Below, one piece after another: positions 45,877-54,864 of a DNA stretch of 64,000 nt. This DNA comes from JAXMCI01 sp046349435 (GTDB lineage Bacteria > Pseudomonadota > Alphaproteobacteria > Dongiales > Dongiaceae), in NCBI GenBank assembly GCA_046349435.1, contig JAXMCI010000026.1:1-64000 (forward strand), written 5' to 3'. The position numbers were made by a program, and so were the translations under genes. The number at the start of each line of letters is the position of its first letter. The stretch's first letter is position 1. The notes below the pieces were generated by a model. The model made no database searches and was not told the origin of the DNA. It saw only the letters and a list, made by a program, of their open reading frames with translations.

Positions 45877-46926
45877 GTGTCCGCACCGGTCGAGGGCAGC
45901 GGCGGGGCGGGCGGCGCGATGCCGCCCGCCCGCGCCATCGCCGCGGCGCCCGGCGGGCTGGCCGCCCGCCTGCGCTGGCTGCGCCGCCAGCCCGCCACCA
46001 GCATCGTCGGGCTGTTCGTCCTGGTGCAGCTCGTCTGCATCATCGGCGGCCTGGCCGTGCCTGAGAGCTTCCGCTACGTCTCCGACACCAACATCTCGCT
46101 GGTGCTGAAGGCGATCCCGGTGCTCGGCGTCACCGCGCTCGGCGTCGGGGTGCTGATGATCTCGGGCGAGTACGACCTGTCGGTCGGCTCGACCTACGTC
46201 TTCACCGCCTACACCATGGCGCTGCTCTACAATGCCGGCGCGCCGGTCTGGATCGCCGTGCCGGTGACCATCCTGGTCGGCGCGGGGATCGGGCTGGTCA
46301 ACGGCCTCATCACGCTGCGCCTGGCGATCCCCTCCTTCATCGCCACGCTCGGCAGCATGATGGTGCTGCGCGGGCTGGTGCGCTGGATCTCGGAGGGGCG
46401 CTCCGTCTCCTTCCACCCGCCGGAGGGCTTCGTCAAGCTGATCACCGGCTCGGTGCTGGGGATCAACGCCGAGTTCGTCTGGTTCGTCGCGCTGGTCGCC
46501 ATCGTCGGCGTCATCCTCCACCGCACCCGGCTCGGCAACCACATGTTCCTGGTCGGCGGCAACGAGCGGACGGCGATGGCGGTCGGCGTCGACGTCCGCC
46601 GGGTCAAGCTCACCGCCTTCGTCTTCTCCGCCGTCGGCGCGACGCTGGCCGGCATCCTCAGCACCACGCGGGTGAGCAGCGTCACCGCCTCGCAGGGCAT
46701 CGGCTTCGAGCTCCGGGCGATCACCGTCTGCGTCATCGGCGGCCTGTTCCTGTCGGGCGGCCGCGGCACCATCATCGGCCTCTTCGTCGGCGCCTGCCTG
46801 ATGTACACGGTCGAGGACGTGCTGCTGCTGCTGCGCGCCCCGGGCTTCTATCTCGAGGTCTTCATCGGCGTCATCCTGGTCGGCGCCGTGGTCGCCAACA
46901 GCTGGCTGGCCCGGAGGAGCCGATGA
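45877..46926 (+). CDS. Sugar ABC transporter permease (RbsC/FrcC type)
   Basis: 349 residues from a GTG at 45877. Eight to ten helices with the BPD_transp_2 signatures: GVLMISGEYDLSVGSTYVFTAY, LRLAIPSFIATLGSMMVLRGL, VGGNERTAMAVGVDVRRVKLTAFVFSAVGATLAGIL and VIGGLFLSGGRGTIIGLFVGACLM. It ends in an ATGA overlap with the ATPase. Single permease gene, so probably a homodimer. Confidence 0.85.
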   Translation: MSAPVEGSGGAGGAMPPARAIAAAPGGLAARLRWLRRQPATSIVGLFVLVQLVCIIGGLAVPESFRYVSDTNISLVLKAIPVLGVTALGVGVLMISGEYDLSVGSTYVFTAYTMALLYNAGAPVWIAVPVTILVGAGIGLVNGLITLRLAIPSFIATLGSMMVLRGLVRWISEGRSVSFHPPEGFVKLITGSVLGINAEFVWFVALVAIVGVILHRTRLGNHMFLVGGNERTAMAVGVDVRRVKLTAFVFSAVGATLAGILSTTRVSSVTASQGIGFELRAITVCVIGGLFLSGGRGTIIGLFVGACLMYTVEDVLLLLRAPGFYLEVFIGVILVGAVVANSWLARRSR

Positions 46927-47672
46927 GCGGCCCGATGTCCGGGGAGCCCATGATCGAGCTGCGCGGCATCTCGAAGCAGTACGGTCACGTCCTGGCGCTT
47001 GACCGGGTCGACCTGCAGATCCAGCAGAACGAGGTGATCGGCCTGCTCGGCGACAACGGCGCCGGCAAGTCGACCATGGTGCGCATCATGTCCGGCATCG
47101 AGATCCCGGACTCCGGCACCATCCTGCGCGACGGGCGCGAGGTGCGGCTGCGCAGCCGCAAGGATTCGGAGCGCATCGGCATCGAGACGATCTACCAGGA
47201 CGCCGCCCTGGTCGGCTCGATGTCGATCATGCGCAACTTCTTCGCCGGCCGGGAGCTGACCAACCGGCTGGGGCTGCTCGACGTGCCGCGGATGAACGCC
47301 ATCGTCATGGACGTGCTGCTCGACAAGGTGCGCATCGCCGGCATCAACTCGCCGGACCTGCTGGTCGAGGCGCTGTCCGGTGGCCAGCGCCAAGCGGTGG
47401 CGATCGCGCGGGCCGTCCACTTCAAGACCGCGATGCTGATCCTCGACGAGCCGACCAGCGCGCTGTCGGTGCGCGAGACCGAGAAGGTGCTGTCGCACAT
47501 CACCCAGCTGAAGAACGACGGGGTGGCGGCGATGTTCATCACCCACAACATCTATCACGCCTACCAGGTCTGCGACCGCTTCGTCATCCTGTCGCACGGC
47601 AAGGTGGTGCACAGCGTGCCGCGCGCGGCGACCTCGGTGCGCGAGCTCAGCGACATCATCGTGATGAACTGA
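46923..47672 (+). CDS. Sugar ABC transporter ATPase, single-domain (FrcA type)
   Basis: 249 residues: one nucleotide-binding domain, unlike the double-length RbsA. Walker A GDNGAGKST, Q-loop TIYQDAALVGSMSIMRNFFAGRE, signature LSGGQRQAVAIARAV, Walker B LILDEPTSALSVRET, H-loop FITHNIYHAYQVCDRFVILSHGKVV. The gene order binding protein, permease, short ATPase is that of the rhizobial fructose importer FrcBCA. Start is at ATG 46923 overlapping the permease stop. Confidence 0.85.
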   Translation: MSGPMSGEPMIELRGISKQYGHVLALDRVDLQIQQNEVIGLLGDNGAGKSTMVRIMSGIEIPDSGTILRDGREVRLRSRKDSERIGIETIYQDAALVGSMSIMRNFFAGRELTNRLGLLDVPRMNAIVMDVLLDKVRIAGINSPDLLVEALSGGQRQAVAIARAVHFKTAMLILDEPTSALSVRETEKVLSHITQLKNDGVAAMFITHNIYHAYQVCDRFVILSHGKVVHSVPRAATSVRELSDIIVMN

Positions 47673-47683
47673 GGAGGCCGGCG

Positions 47684-48586
47684 ATGAGCGAGGCGCGATG
47701 CGTTCTGGCGGCGCGCAGCGTGCTGTCGGAGGGCGCGCTGTGGAGCCCGGCGGAGCAGGCGCTCTACTGGGTCGACCAGATGCGGCCGGAGCTGCACCGC
47801 TTCGACCCCGCGACCGGCGCCGACACGCGCTTCGCGCTCGACCTGCCGGCGCAGCTCGGCGCCCTGGTGCCGCGTCGCGGCGGCGGCTTCGTGCTCGCCG
47901 CGGCCGACGGCCTCTCCTTCGTCGATGCCGCCTTCACCCGCCGCACCCCGTTTGTGCATCCCGCCGCGCACCAGCCCGGCGCCAGCTTCAACGACGCCAA
48001 GTGCGATCGCCAGGGCCGGCTCTGGGCCGGCACCACCGACCGGCGGGAGAGCGACCCGATCGGCGAGCTCTACCGGGTCGAGCCGGACGGCAAGGCCAGC
48101 CTGATCGCCGACGGCATCATCGCCTCGAACGGCCCGTCCTTCAGCCCGGACGGCCGGATCATGTACCACACCGACTCGCATGGCGGGACGATCTGGGCCT
48201 ACGACATCGACCCGGACAGCGGCACCGCGTCCAACCGGCGCGTCTTCGTGCGCATCCCGCGCGCCGACGGCGCTCCGGACGGCTCGACGGTCGATGCCGA
48301 AGGCCATCTCTGGACGGCGCACTGGGGCGGCCGCCGGGTCACCCGGTTCGCGCCGGACGGCCGCGTCTCCCGCGTCATCGAGATTCCCGCCCGGTCGCCG
48401 ACCAGCTGCGCCTTCGGTGGCCCGGCGATGACCACCCTCTACGTCACGACCGCGTCGATCGACCTCGATCCCACGGGCTTCCGCACCATGACCGACGCCG
48501 AGTTCGACGCCGCCCCCTGGGAGGGCGGCATCTTCGCGGTCGAGACCGGCGTGCGCGGCCTGGCGGAGCCGGCCTTCCGCGGCTGA
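47684..48586 (+). CDS. SMP-30/gluconolaconase/LRE family lactonase
   Basis: 300 residues, six-bladed propeller of the regucalcin family. The metal/active-site residues are recognisable: Glu in SEGALWSP, Asn in GASFNDAKCDRQGRLWAGT, SNGPSFSPD and Asp in DGAPDGSTVDAEGHLWTAHWGG. It hydrolyses a sugar lactone to the aldonate in the cytosol. It follows the importer ATPase by 11 bases with gaggag as ribosome site, so an imported sugar is probably oxidised to a lactone by a dehydrogenase, such as the SDR next door. Confidence 0.85.
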   Translation: MSEARCVLAARSVLSEGALWSPAEQALYWVDQMRPELHRFDPATGADTRFALDLPAQLGALVPRRGGGFVLAAADGLSFVDAAFTRRTPFVHPAAHQPGASFNDAKCDRQGRLWAGTTDRRESDPIGELYRVEPDGKASLIADGIIASNGPSFSPDGRIMYHTDSHGGTIWAYDIDPDSGTASNRRVFVRIPRADGAPDGSTVDAEGHLWTAHWGGRRVTRFAPDGRVSRVIEIPARSPTSCAFGGPAMTTLYVTTASIDLDPTGFRTMTDAEFDAAPWEGGIFAVETGVRGLAEPAFRG

Positions 48587-48596
48587 GCCGCCGGGC

Positions 48597-49379
48597 TCAG
48601 AGGCGCGGGAAGCCGGTCGGGTACTCCGGCAGGGTGACGCCGCCATCGACGGCGAAGGTCTGGCCCGTCATGTAGGCGGAATCGTCGCTCGCCAGGAACA
48701 GCACGGCGCGGGCGATGTCCTCGGGCATGGCGAAGCGGCCCATCGGGATGAAGGCCTTCACCGCCGCCTTGAACTCCTCGTCGTAGAGCGCCTCGGCGCC
48801 GGGCGTCAGCACGTGGCCGGGCTCGACGCCGTTGATGGTGATGCCGAGCTTGGCGAACTCCAGCGCGGCGCCCTTGATCAGGCCGTTGATGCCGCCCTTG
48901 GACGCGCCGTAATGGGCCTGGCCGGCGATCCCCGTGCGCGGCCCGGTGATCGAGGAGGTCACCACGATGCGGCCGTAGCCCCGCGCCTTCATCGCCGGCA
49001 GGCAGGCCTGGATGCAGAGGAAGACGCCCTTGAGGTTGGTGTCGATCAGCTTGTCCCAGGTCGCCTCGGGCAGGGTCTCGATCAGCCCGCCATCGAACAC
49101 CGCGGCGTTGGGGCAGAGGATGTCGATGCGCCCGAAATGGCGGAGCGCCGCGGCCGCCATGGCGCGGACCTCGGCGGCGACGCTGACATCGACCCGGCAG
49201 GGCTCCGCCCGGCCGCCCGCCTCGCGCAGCGCGGCGGCGGTCGAGGCGGCGGTCGCCTCGTCGACGTCGGCCACCAGCACCGACGCGCCCTCCGCGGCGA
49301 GCAGCGCGGCGATGCCGCGCCCGATGCCGCGGCCCGCGCCGGTAACGATCGCACCCTTCCCCTGGAACCTGCCGGCCAT
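48597..49379 (-). CDS. SDR family oxidoreductase (sugar-alcohol/acid dehydrogenase candidate)
   Basis: 260 residues. Cofactor loop TGAGRGIGRG, VADVDEAT (Asp, NAD preference), NAAVFDG, catalytic SSITGPRTGIAGQ and YGASKGG, VEPGHVLTPG, C-terminal YMTGQTFAVDGGVTLPEYP. The last feature is common in glucose 1-dehydrogenase/FabG-like proteins acting on sugars. Start ATG 49379 with gaggaat upstream. Convergent with the lactonase gene (10 bases between), which hints at a shared sugar pathway without co-transcription. Confidence 0.85.
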   Translation of the reverse strand: MAGRFQGKGAIVTGAGRGIGRGIAALLAAEGASVLVADVDEATAASTAAALREAGGRAEPCRVDVSVAAEVRAMAAAALRHFGRIDILCPNAAVFDGGLIETLPEATWDKLIDTNLKGVFLCIQACLPAMKARGYGRIVVTSSITGPRTGIAGQAHYGASKGGINGLIKGAALEFAKLGITINGVEPGHVLTPGAEALYDEEFKAAVKAFIPMGRFAMPEDIARAVLFLASDDSAYMTGQTFAVDGGVTLPEYPTGFPRL

Positions 49380-49523
49380 CGCGCATTCCTCCGCTTCGTC
49401 CGTCGTGCCGCGGCGACTATTGCGGCGGCGCGCCGGCCTTGTCAAAGGCGAGGCAGGAAGGGGTCCGCTGTCCGGCCGGGGGCGAACGGGCTATCGTGGC
49501 GCCGCGTCCAGGACGGAGCTGCG

Positions 49524-50698
49524 ATGCGACGGGATGCGTGTACCGCCCGGGCGCCCATGCCCCTCGCCGGCCTGGCGCTGGTCGCCGGCCTGGCGCTGTC
49601 GGGCGGCGCGCGCGCGGATTGGTGCGCCGTCGTCGGTCCTGCGGACGCGCCGCAGGCGGCGGCCGTCGTGGCGCGTGCCGGGCAGCAGCTCGCCGACCCG
49701 CCGCACCCGCTGCCGCGGCTCCACACCGAGGGCTTGCTGCCGCACCAGGGCGAGCGCGACGCGGCGGAGCTGGCGGCCCGCGACTTCCCGGCGATGCGCG
49801 ATGCTGCCCTGGCCTGGCGCCTCACCGGAGACCCCCGCTTCGCCCGGCAGGCCGACCGCATCCTCGCCGCCTGGATGGTGGTCTATGCGCCGGGCTTCAA
49901 CCCGATCGACGAGACGCGCCTCGACGCGCTGATCGAGGGCTACGCGCTCGCCCGCGACGGGCTGGCGCCCGGCACGCGGCAGGCCGCCGAGGCCTTCCTG
50001 CGCGGGCTGGCCGAGGGCTATCTGGCCCGGTCGACGGCGCGCCGCGACCCGGAGCGCGGGCCGGGTTCGGCCACCTGGATCAACAACTGGCAGAGCCACC
50101 GCGTGAAGCTCGTCGCCCTGGCCGCCGCGGCGCTGGGCGACGGGCGGCTGATCGAGCGGGCGAGGAGCTGTTCCGGGCCCAGCTCTCGGCCAACATTGCT
50201 GGGGATGGCGAGGTCGTCGATTTTCGCGAGGACGATGCGCTGCGCTACGTCGTCTACGACCTCGAGCTGCTGGCCGTCGCGGCGATCGCTGCACCGGCCC
50301 TTCGGCGGACCTCGGCTGCATCTGCCCGGCGACGCGGGGTCCGCCTGGCGACCGCGCTGGCCTGGCTGGCGCCCTATGCCCGGGGTGCGCGCAGCCACCG
50401 CGAGTTCGCCGGCAGCCGGGTGCCCTTCGACCGCGCGCGCGCCGCCGCCGGCGTGCCGGGCTTCGCCGGCACGTGGCAGCCGGCCAATGCGGGGCAGCTC
50501 TACTGGCTGGCCGCGTGGCTCGATCCGGCCTGGCTGACGCTCGCGGCCCGGCTGGCACCGGAGCCGCCGGACTGGCTGGCCTTGTGCCGGCCGGGATGGC
50601 CGCCGGACCAGCCGGCGCCGTGCGGAGCTGCCGGGGCGGCAGGCTCGAGCCCGGAAGAAGGGGCGCCGGCGCGTCCTGCCTGCCGACGCCCCAAGTGA
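49524..50698 (+). pseudogene. Secreted alginate-lyase-family protein, frameshifted
   Basis: Signal peptide: PMPLAGLALVAGLALSGGARA after MRRDACTARA. The alginate lyase (PF05426-like) pattern follows: ALAWRLTGDPRFARQADRILAAWMVVYAPGFNPIDETRLDALIEGYALAR, the NNWQSHRVKLV motif with its Asn/His, DDALRYVVYDLE and LAWLAPYARGARSHREF, FAGTWQ. A base is lost near 50165, and two further shifts between 50285 and 50340 seem to be needed to join the parts. It would act on a uronic-acid-containing polymer in the periplasm or outside. Sequence error or decay cannot be told apart. Confidence 0.7.
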
Positions 50699-50700
50699 CC

Positions 50701-50719
50701 CGCGCAACGCGGTTGCGCG
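50701..50719 (+). terminator. Hairpin CGCGCAAC-GCG-GTTGCGCG after the lyase stop
   Basis: A perfect 8-bp stem with a 3-base loop starts three bases after the stop at 50698. There is no T-run, so it is a stem-only terminator candidate. Orientation fits the upstream lyase gene. Confidence 0.55.
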
Positions 50720-51008
50720 TACCGGGCCGGGTGCACGTGGGTGGCGATCCCCGGTCACGGCAATCCCAGTTTGTAGAAGAGCATGGCCTCGTCAACCATC
50801 TATTGCCGTGCTCGCGCGCTTGTGAGCGGCTGCGGCCGCATCGCCGGCTCGCCTCTAACCTGTCCGTCGGAGATCGCCGGCAGGCCACCGCGACGGCATC
50901 GGCCCGGGCCTGGGCCGGATGTCGCGCGCCCGCGGAAATCGTATTCTCGCTGCCGGTGACGCAGGACTATGCTGCCGCCGGGTGGCGAAGGAAGGAGCGG
51001 TGACGCTC
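50720..51008. other. Gene-free stretch before the AAA ATPase gene
   Basis: About 290 bases without a convincing ORF or RNA gene. It should hold the promoter of the following gene. A good ribosome site (gaaggaaggag, 50988-50997) lies 11 bases before ATG 51009. I see no tRNA arms and no repeat. Confidence 0.4.
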
Positions 51009-52478
51009 ATGGCTGACCAGCCCCAGGCCGCGGCGCCGCCCGGCGCCGCGCAGCAGGCGCCCGGCGCGCCGCCGCGCGATCCCGGCCGCAGGCTGCTGGA
51101 GCATCTGCGCCGGCTCGACGCGGCCGGACCGGACCAGCTGTCGATGGCGGTGCGGATCCAGCCGCCGCCGGCCCCGACCACCATCGCGGAGACCGGCGTC
51201 CCCGAGCTGCTGCTGACGCGGATGCTGCTGAAGACCATGCATGTCGGCGCGCTGCGCACCGTGCCGGAGCTGGTGCATGCGCTGAAGCTCGCCCCGGTGG
51301 TCGTGCAGGCCCTGCTGCAGGGCGCCATCGACCGGCGGCTGATCGAGGTCTCGGGGGCCCAGCTGCAGGGCGCGATCCCGATCGTCGAGCACGTCCTCAG
51401 CGAGCGCGGCCGCGACTGGGCGGCGGACGCCTTCGCCCAGAGCCAGTATGTCGGGCCGGTCCCGGTGCCGCTGCAGAGCTACGCCGCGCAGGTCGCACGG
51501 CAGCCGATCGCCGCCCAGGCGATCGCGCCCTCCGCCGTGCGCGCGGCGCTCGCCGACCTGGTGCTCGACGATTCCGTGGTCGAGGCGATCGGGCCGGCGC
51601 TCGCCGCGCGCCGCTCGATCCTGCTCTACGGGGCACCCGGCAACGGCAAGAGCTCGATCGCCGAGCGGCTCGCCCGGCTGTTCGACGACGTCATCTTCGT
51701 GCCCTACGCCATCGAGATCGACGGCCAGATCGTCCGCGTCTTCGATGCGCAGCTGCACGGGCCGGCGCCTGCGGAGCCGGCGCAGCCGCCCGCCGCCCAG
51801 GCCGGCATCCGCCGCGACGATTTCGACGAGCGCTGGGTCGCCTGCCGGCGCCCGTTCGCCATCGCCGCCGGCGAGCTGACGCTCGAGATGCTCGACGTGC
51901 GCCCGGCCGAGCGCGCCGGGTTCTACGATGCGCCGCTGCACGTCAAGGCGATGGGCGGCGTCTTCGTCATCGACGATTTCGGCCGCCAGGCGGTGAACCC
52001 GAAGGCGCTGCTCGACCGCTGGATCGTCCCGCTGGAGAGGCGCATCGACTATCTCAAGCTGCAGACGGGCAAGAGCTTCTCCCTGCCGTTCGACGCGCTG
52101 ATCGTGTTCTCGACCAACATCGAGCCCGACGTCCTGATGGACGCGGCCTTCCTGCGCCGCATTCCCTACAAGATCCACCTGCCGGCGCCGGGAGAGGCCG
52201 ACTACCGGCGGATCTTCGAGCGCGCCGCCTCCCGCCACGGGCTGCAGATCCCGGACGATCTCGTCGACCTGGCGATCGCGGAGCTGCGCCGCCGCGGCCT
52301 GCCGCTCGCCGGCTACCAGCCCGGCTTCGTCGTCGACCAGATCGTGACCGCCTGCCGGTTCCACGAGCGGCCGCCGGCGGCCAGCGCCGCGCTGGTCCGC
52401 GCCGCGCTCGCCAACCTGTCGACGCGGACCTTCGCGCCGCCGGGCGCGGGGCAAGAGGATTCGCCCGCGTCGCCCTGA
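51009..52478 (+). CDS. AAA-type ATPase with N-terminal winged-helix-like region (orphan)
   Basis: 489 residues. An Ala/Pro-rich start (1-35) is followed by a winged-helix-like region (about 55-135; GVPELLLTRMLLKTMHVGALRTVPELVHALKLAPVVVQALL, LSERGRDWA). The AAA domain has P-loop YGAPGNGKSS (208-216), Walker B VFVIDDFGRQ (about 318), sensor-1-like VFSTNIEP (about 366) and arginine region AFLRRIPYKI. A 15-residue Pro/Ala insertion (PAPAEPAQPPAAQAG) lies after DAQLHG. No signal peptide, no partner genes of recognisable function beside it. It could be a remodelling or regulatory ATPase; I do not know the substrate. GTG 51000 is the other possible start. Confidence 0.7.
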   Translation: MADQPQAAAPPGAAQQAPGAPPRDPGRRLLEHLRRLDAAGPDQLSMAVRIQPPPAPTTIAETGVPELLLTRMLLKTMHVGALRTVPELVHALKLAPVVVQALLQGAIDRRLIEVSGAQLQGAIPIVEHVLSERGRDWAADAFAQSQYVGPVPVPLQSYAAQVARQPIAAQAIAPSAVRAALADLVLDDSVVEAIGPALAARRSILLYGAPGNGKSSIAERLARLFDDVIFVPYAIEIDGQIVRVFDAQLHGPAPAEPAQPPAAQAGIRRDDFDERWVACRRPFAIAAGELTLEMLDVRPAERAGFYDAPLHVKAMGGVFVIDDFGRQAVNPKALLDRWIVPLERRIDYLKLQTGKSFSLPFDALIVFSTNIEPDVLMDAAFLRRIPYKIHLPAPGEADYRRIFERAASRHGLQIPDDLVDLAIAELRRRGLPLAGYQPGFVVDQIVTACRFHERPPAASAALVRAALANLSTRTFAPPGAGQEDSPASP

Positions 52479-52652
52479 AGGCCGGCTGCGCACGCTCGCC
52501 GGCATCCCGCGCCGGGTCGACCGGCCCGCGGACGAACGCAGGTTCCTGCCCCATGCTTGCCCTGGTCCCGGTCGTAGCGTTCGGCGAGGCGTCGGGAGTC
52601 GCGTTCGTCCGCAGCCAGGGTGCGCGCAACGGCACGCGCCCCTGGGAGCGCC

Positions 52653-54611
52653 TCACTCACGGAGATCCGAGCAGCGGTAGATGTAGAAGCGGTCCCGGGA
52701 ATCCCAATCGGGCCCGCCGACCGCGGTATCGGTCTGTGCATCCAGCCCCACGGAGGCTGGAGGCTGCCAGCTGGCGAGATACGGCCCTTCGACGGGCTCG
52801 GCGATGACGACGTAGTCCAGGGAGGGTTCGCGACCGCACAACCGCGTCAGCGCAGCCCGATCGTGCCTGGGACGACCTTGACCGGGTTTCGCCGGACAGG
52901 GTGCGCCGCCCGCCTCGTCGAGCTCGGGACTCCCGAACTGCCGCACGCTCGTCGAGCGCCGGTCGTACGCGATGGCGGTCTGGCGGAAATACAGCACGCC
53001 CGCTCCCTGCATGCAGGAGAAATAGCTGGCCCGCCGCAGCCTGAACCAGAGCAGCTCGACGCCGTTCTCCCAGTAGACGCTGGCTCCCTCCGGCAAAGCG
53101 GTGGCGAGCTCTTCCGGCGGGGCGCCGCGATCCTCGATGAATCGCTGCACGTCGGTGCGGCGATCCCAGGCCAGGGCGGAAGCCAGCAGGGCGACCGGCG
53201 CGAGCAGCCAGAGCGCCCGACGGCCCGCCGACGGCCCGGTGGATGACAGGACGGCGGCGCCGCCGCCGAGCGCCAGGGCCATGAAGGCCGCTCCTCGAAG
53301 GCCCGGCCCCATGATCGTGGAGGGCTCGATCAAGCTGCAGACCTTGACGGTCAGTGCGAGCGCCACCAGCAGCAGGGCGACGACGAGCCCGAGCTCGACC
53401 AGCCGCGAGCCCGGCTTCGATGCGGCGGCCGCGCCGACCAGCAAGGGAAGCCCGAGCAGCAGCAGGAAGGGTGGTACGATCAGGAACCCCGCGGAGATCC
53501 TGGCCGCGAGCATCATGGCGAGGCCTGCGAGCAGGATGACGCGCGCCGGCCAGCGCATGTCGCCGAGCAGCGCACGATGAATGACCGGGCCCGCCGCGAT
53601 GTTGGCCGCCAGCACCAGGATCCAGAGCGCCCGCCAGGGCTGGACGTCGACGACCAGCAGGTTCTTGCCGAGGTCGCCGCCGAGCACCGCGGCGGTCATC
53701 CCGGCGAGGGCGACGATGGCCGTGGCGGCGACGAACTCCCTCAGGAGCCTTCCGGCAAGGAGCATGCCGGCGATGCAGAGTGCCAGCACGGAGACGAGCC
53801 TGGCGTAGTCCAGGATCGTCCACTGGGTGACGAATCCCTGGGGCGAGCGCTGCCGGCCGATGCGAAGCCACTCCGGGTCGAGGAGCACGAGCAGCCGCGG
53901 GAAAGGGGGTATCCCCGCGAAGGCCAGGGCAACGGCGCATGCCGCGCCTCCGGCGACCGCCCAGAGCCATCGCCGGTCCGCGCGGATTGCGTAGGCGGCC
54001 GCCAGCGCCATGCCCGGCGCCGCCATCACGGGATGGAGGCTGGCGGCGAGACCAAGGGGAACCCAGCACAGCGCCATCCGCTTCCGGACGGCGAGGCCCA
54101 TGCCGAGCATGGTCAGCGCCTCGGCCGGGAGCCGGGCCGACAGGAACGCCTCGCCATACTGGAACAGCTGGTATCCGCCGTAGCCGCTGGGCAGCACGAT
54201 GGCCATCGCCATGCCGAGAGCGACCTGGCGGGGCTTGTCGATCAGCGACCTGCACAGGAACAGCAGGGCCAGAAGCCAGAGGAGCTGGGCAGCGATGACC
54301 AGGGCGAGATGCGCAGCGGCAAGGCCGACGAGGGATATGACGAGGGCATAGAGGACCGAAAAGACCGTGAACTGATCCTGGGACCCGAACTGGAGATAGA
54401 GATCGCCCCGGTAGAGGTCGCCATGGAGCAGATCGAGGGCCTGCACCGCGTAGAGACGCGCGTCCTGAATGATCCCGCGGTAAGGACGGGTGCCGATCCA
54501 GAGCGCGAGGACGACAATTCCCGCGAGCACGGTTTCCGGCTGCGGCCGGCCGGGCTGCCGGTCCGTTGCAGGTCCGCGGGTCCAGCCGGCGATCAGGCGG
54601 CGCGCCATCAT
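52653..54611 (-). CDS. Large polytopic membrane protein, probably envelope glycan-related
   Basis: 652 residues from the ATG at 54611; a TTG at 54704 would add 31 residues without helix features. About twelve hydrophobic segments, an early loop RPYRGIIQDARLYAVQALDLLHGDLYRGDLYLQFGSQDQFTVFS, and a soluble C-terminal domain (about 500-652) with EDRGAPPEELATALPEGASVYWENGVELLWFRLRRASYFSCMQGAG. This matches the architecture of DUF6798-like/GT-C-like proteins next to polysaccharide genes, but I cannot name the family with certainty. Codon use is a little less GC-extreme than in the metabolic genes. Divergent from the heptose operon. Confidence 0.6.
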   Translation of the reverse strand: MMARRLIAGWTRGPATDRQPGRPQPETVLAGIVVLALWIGTRPYRGIIQDARLYAVQALDLLHGDLYRGDLYLQFGSQDQFTVFSVLYALVISLVGLAAAHLALVIAAQLLWLLALLFLCRSLIDKPRQVALGMAMAIVLPSGYGGYQLFQYGEAFLSARLPAEALTMLGMGLAVRKRMALCWVPLGLAASLHPVMAAPGMALAAAYAIRADRRWLWAVAGGAACAVALAFAGIPPFPRLLVLLDPEWLRIGRQRSPQGFVTQWTILDYARLVSVLALCIAGMLLAGRLLREFVAATAIVALAGMTAAVLGGDLGKNLLVVDVQPWRALWILVLAANIAAGPVIHRALLGDMRWPARVILLAGLAMMLAARISAGFLIVPPFLLLLGLPLLVGAAAASKPGSRLVELGLVVALLLVALALTVKVCSLIEPSTIMGPGLRGAAFMALALGGGAAVLSSTGPSAGRRALWLLAPVALLASALAWDRRTDVQRFIEDRGAPPEELATALPEGASVYWENGVELLWFRLRRASYFSCMQGAGVLYFRQTAIAYDRRSTSVRQFGSPELDEAGGAPCPAKPGQGRPRHDRAALTRLCGREPSLDYVVIAEPVEGPYLASWQPPASVGLDAQTDTAVGGPDWDSRDRFYIYRCSDLRE

Positions 54612-54818
54612 CGAAGCCGCGACGCGACTACCGAGAGCGATCCTGGCAAGAGCCGCCGTCGCTGGACGCGACGAGCTCCAGAGGCTCCCCCGCCGTCGCG
54701 GCAAGCACTGCAGGCCCTGCGCAGGCTCTTCGATCAGACGAACGGGGTGCGCCCCCCAAGACGCGCCGGGCCGCGTCGGCCGCGAGCAGAAGGCGCGTCC
54801 CGACCTTTACGGAGCAGG

Positions 54819-54838
54819 CCGGAATTGCAATCATCCGG
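54819..54838. promoter_or_regulatory. Palindrome CCGGA-ATTGCAAT-CATCCGG before the heptose operon
   Basis: CCGGA and TCCGG arms surround a perfect ATTGCAAT palindrome (54824-54831), 26 bases upstream of the glycosyltransferase start at 54865, in the 253-bp divergent gap. It is one of the few AT-rich spots here. It may be an operator or promoter element of the polysaccharide operon; nothing more can be said. Confidence 0.35.
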
Positions 54839-54864
54839 GGGCGGTGGGGAGCAAGGTCGGGGCC

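Noticed and set aside
46923..47672. Truncated RbsA (half ATPase)
   Set aside because: One-domain sugar ATPases (FrcA type) are a normal variant and this gene has all motifs and a clean stop.
50701..50719. Hairpin as a regulatory RNA element
   Set aside because: It sits right after a stop codon and is too short and simple; a terminator stem is enough.
51009..52478. IstB-like transposition helper ATPase
   Set aside because: No istA-type transposase, no terminal inverted repeats, and the N-terminal region is unlike IstB.
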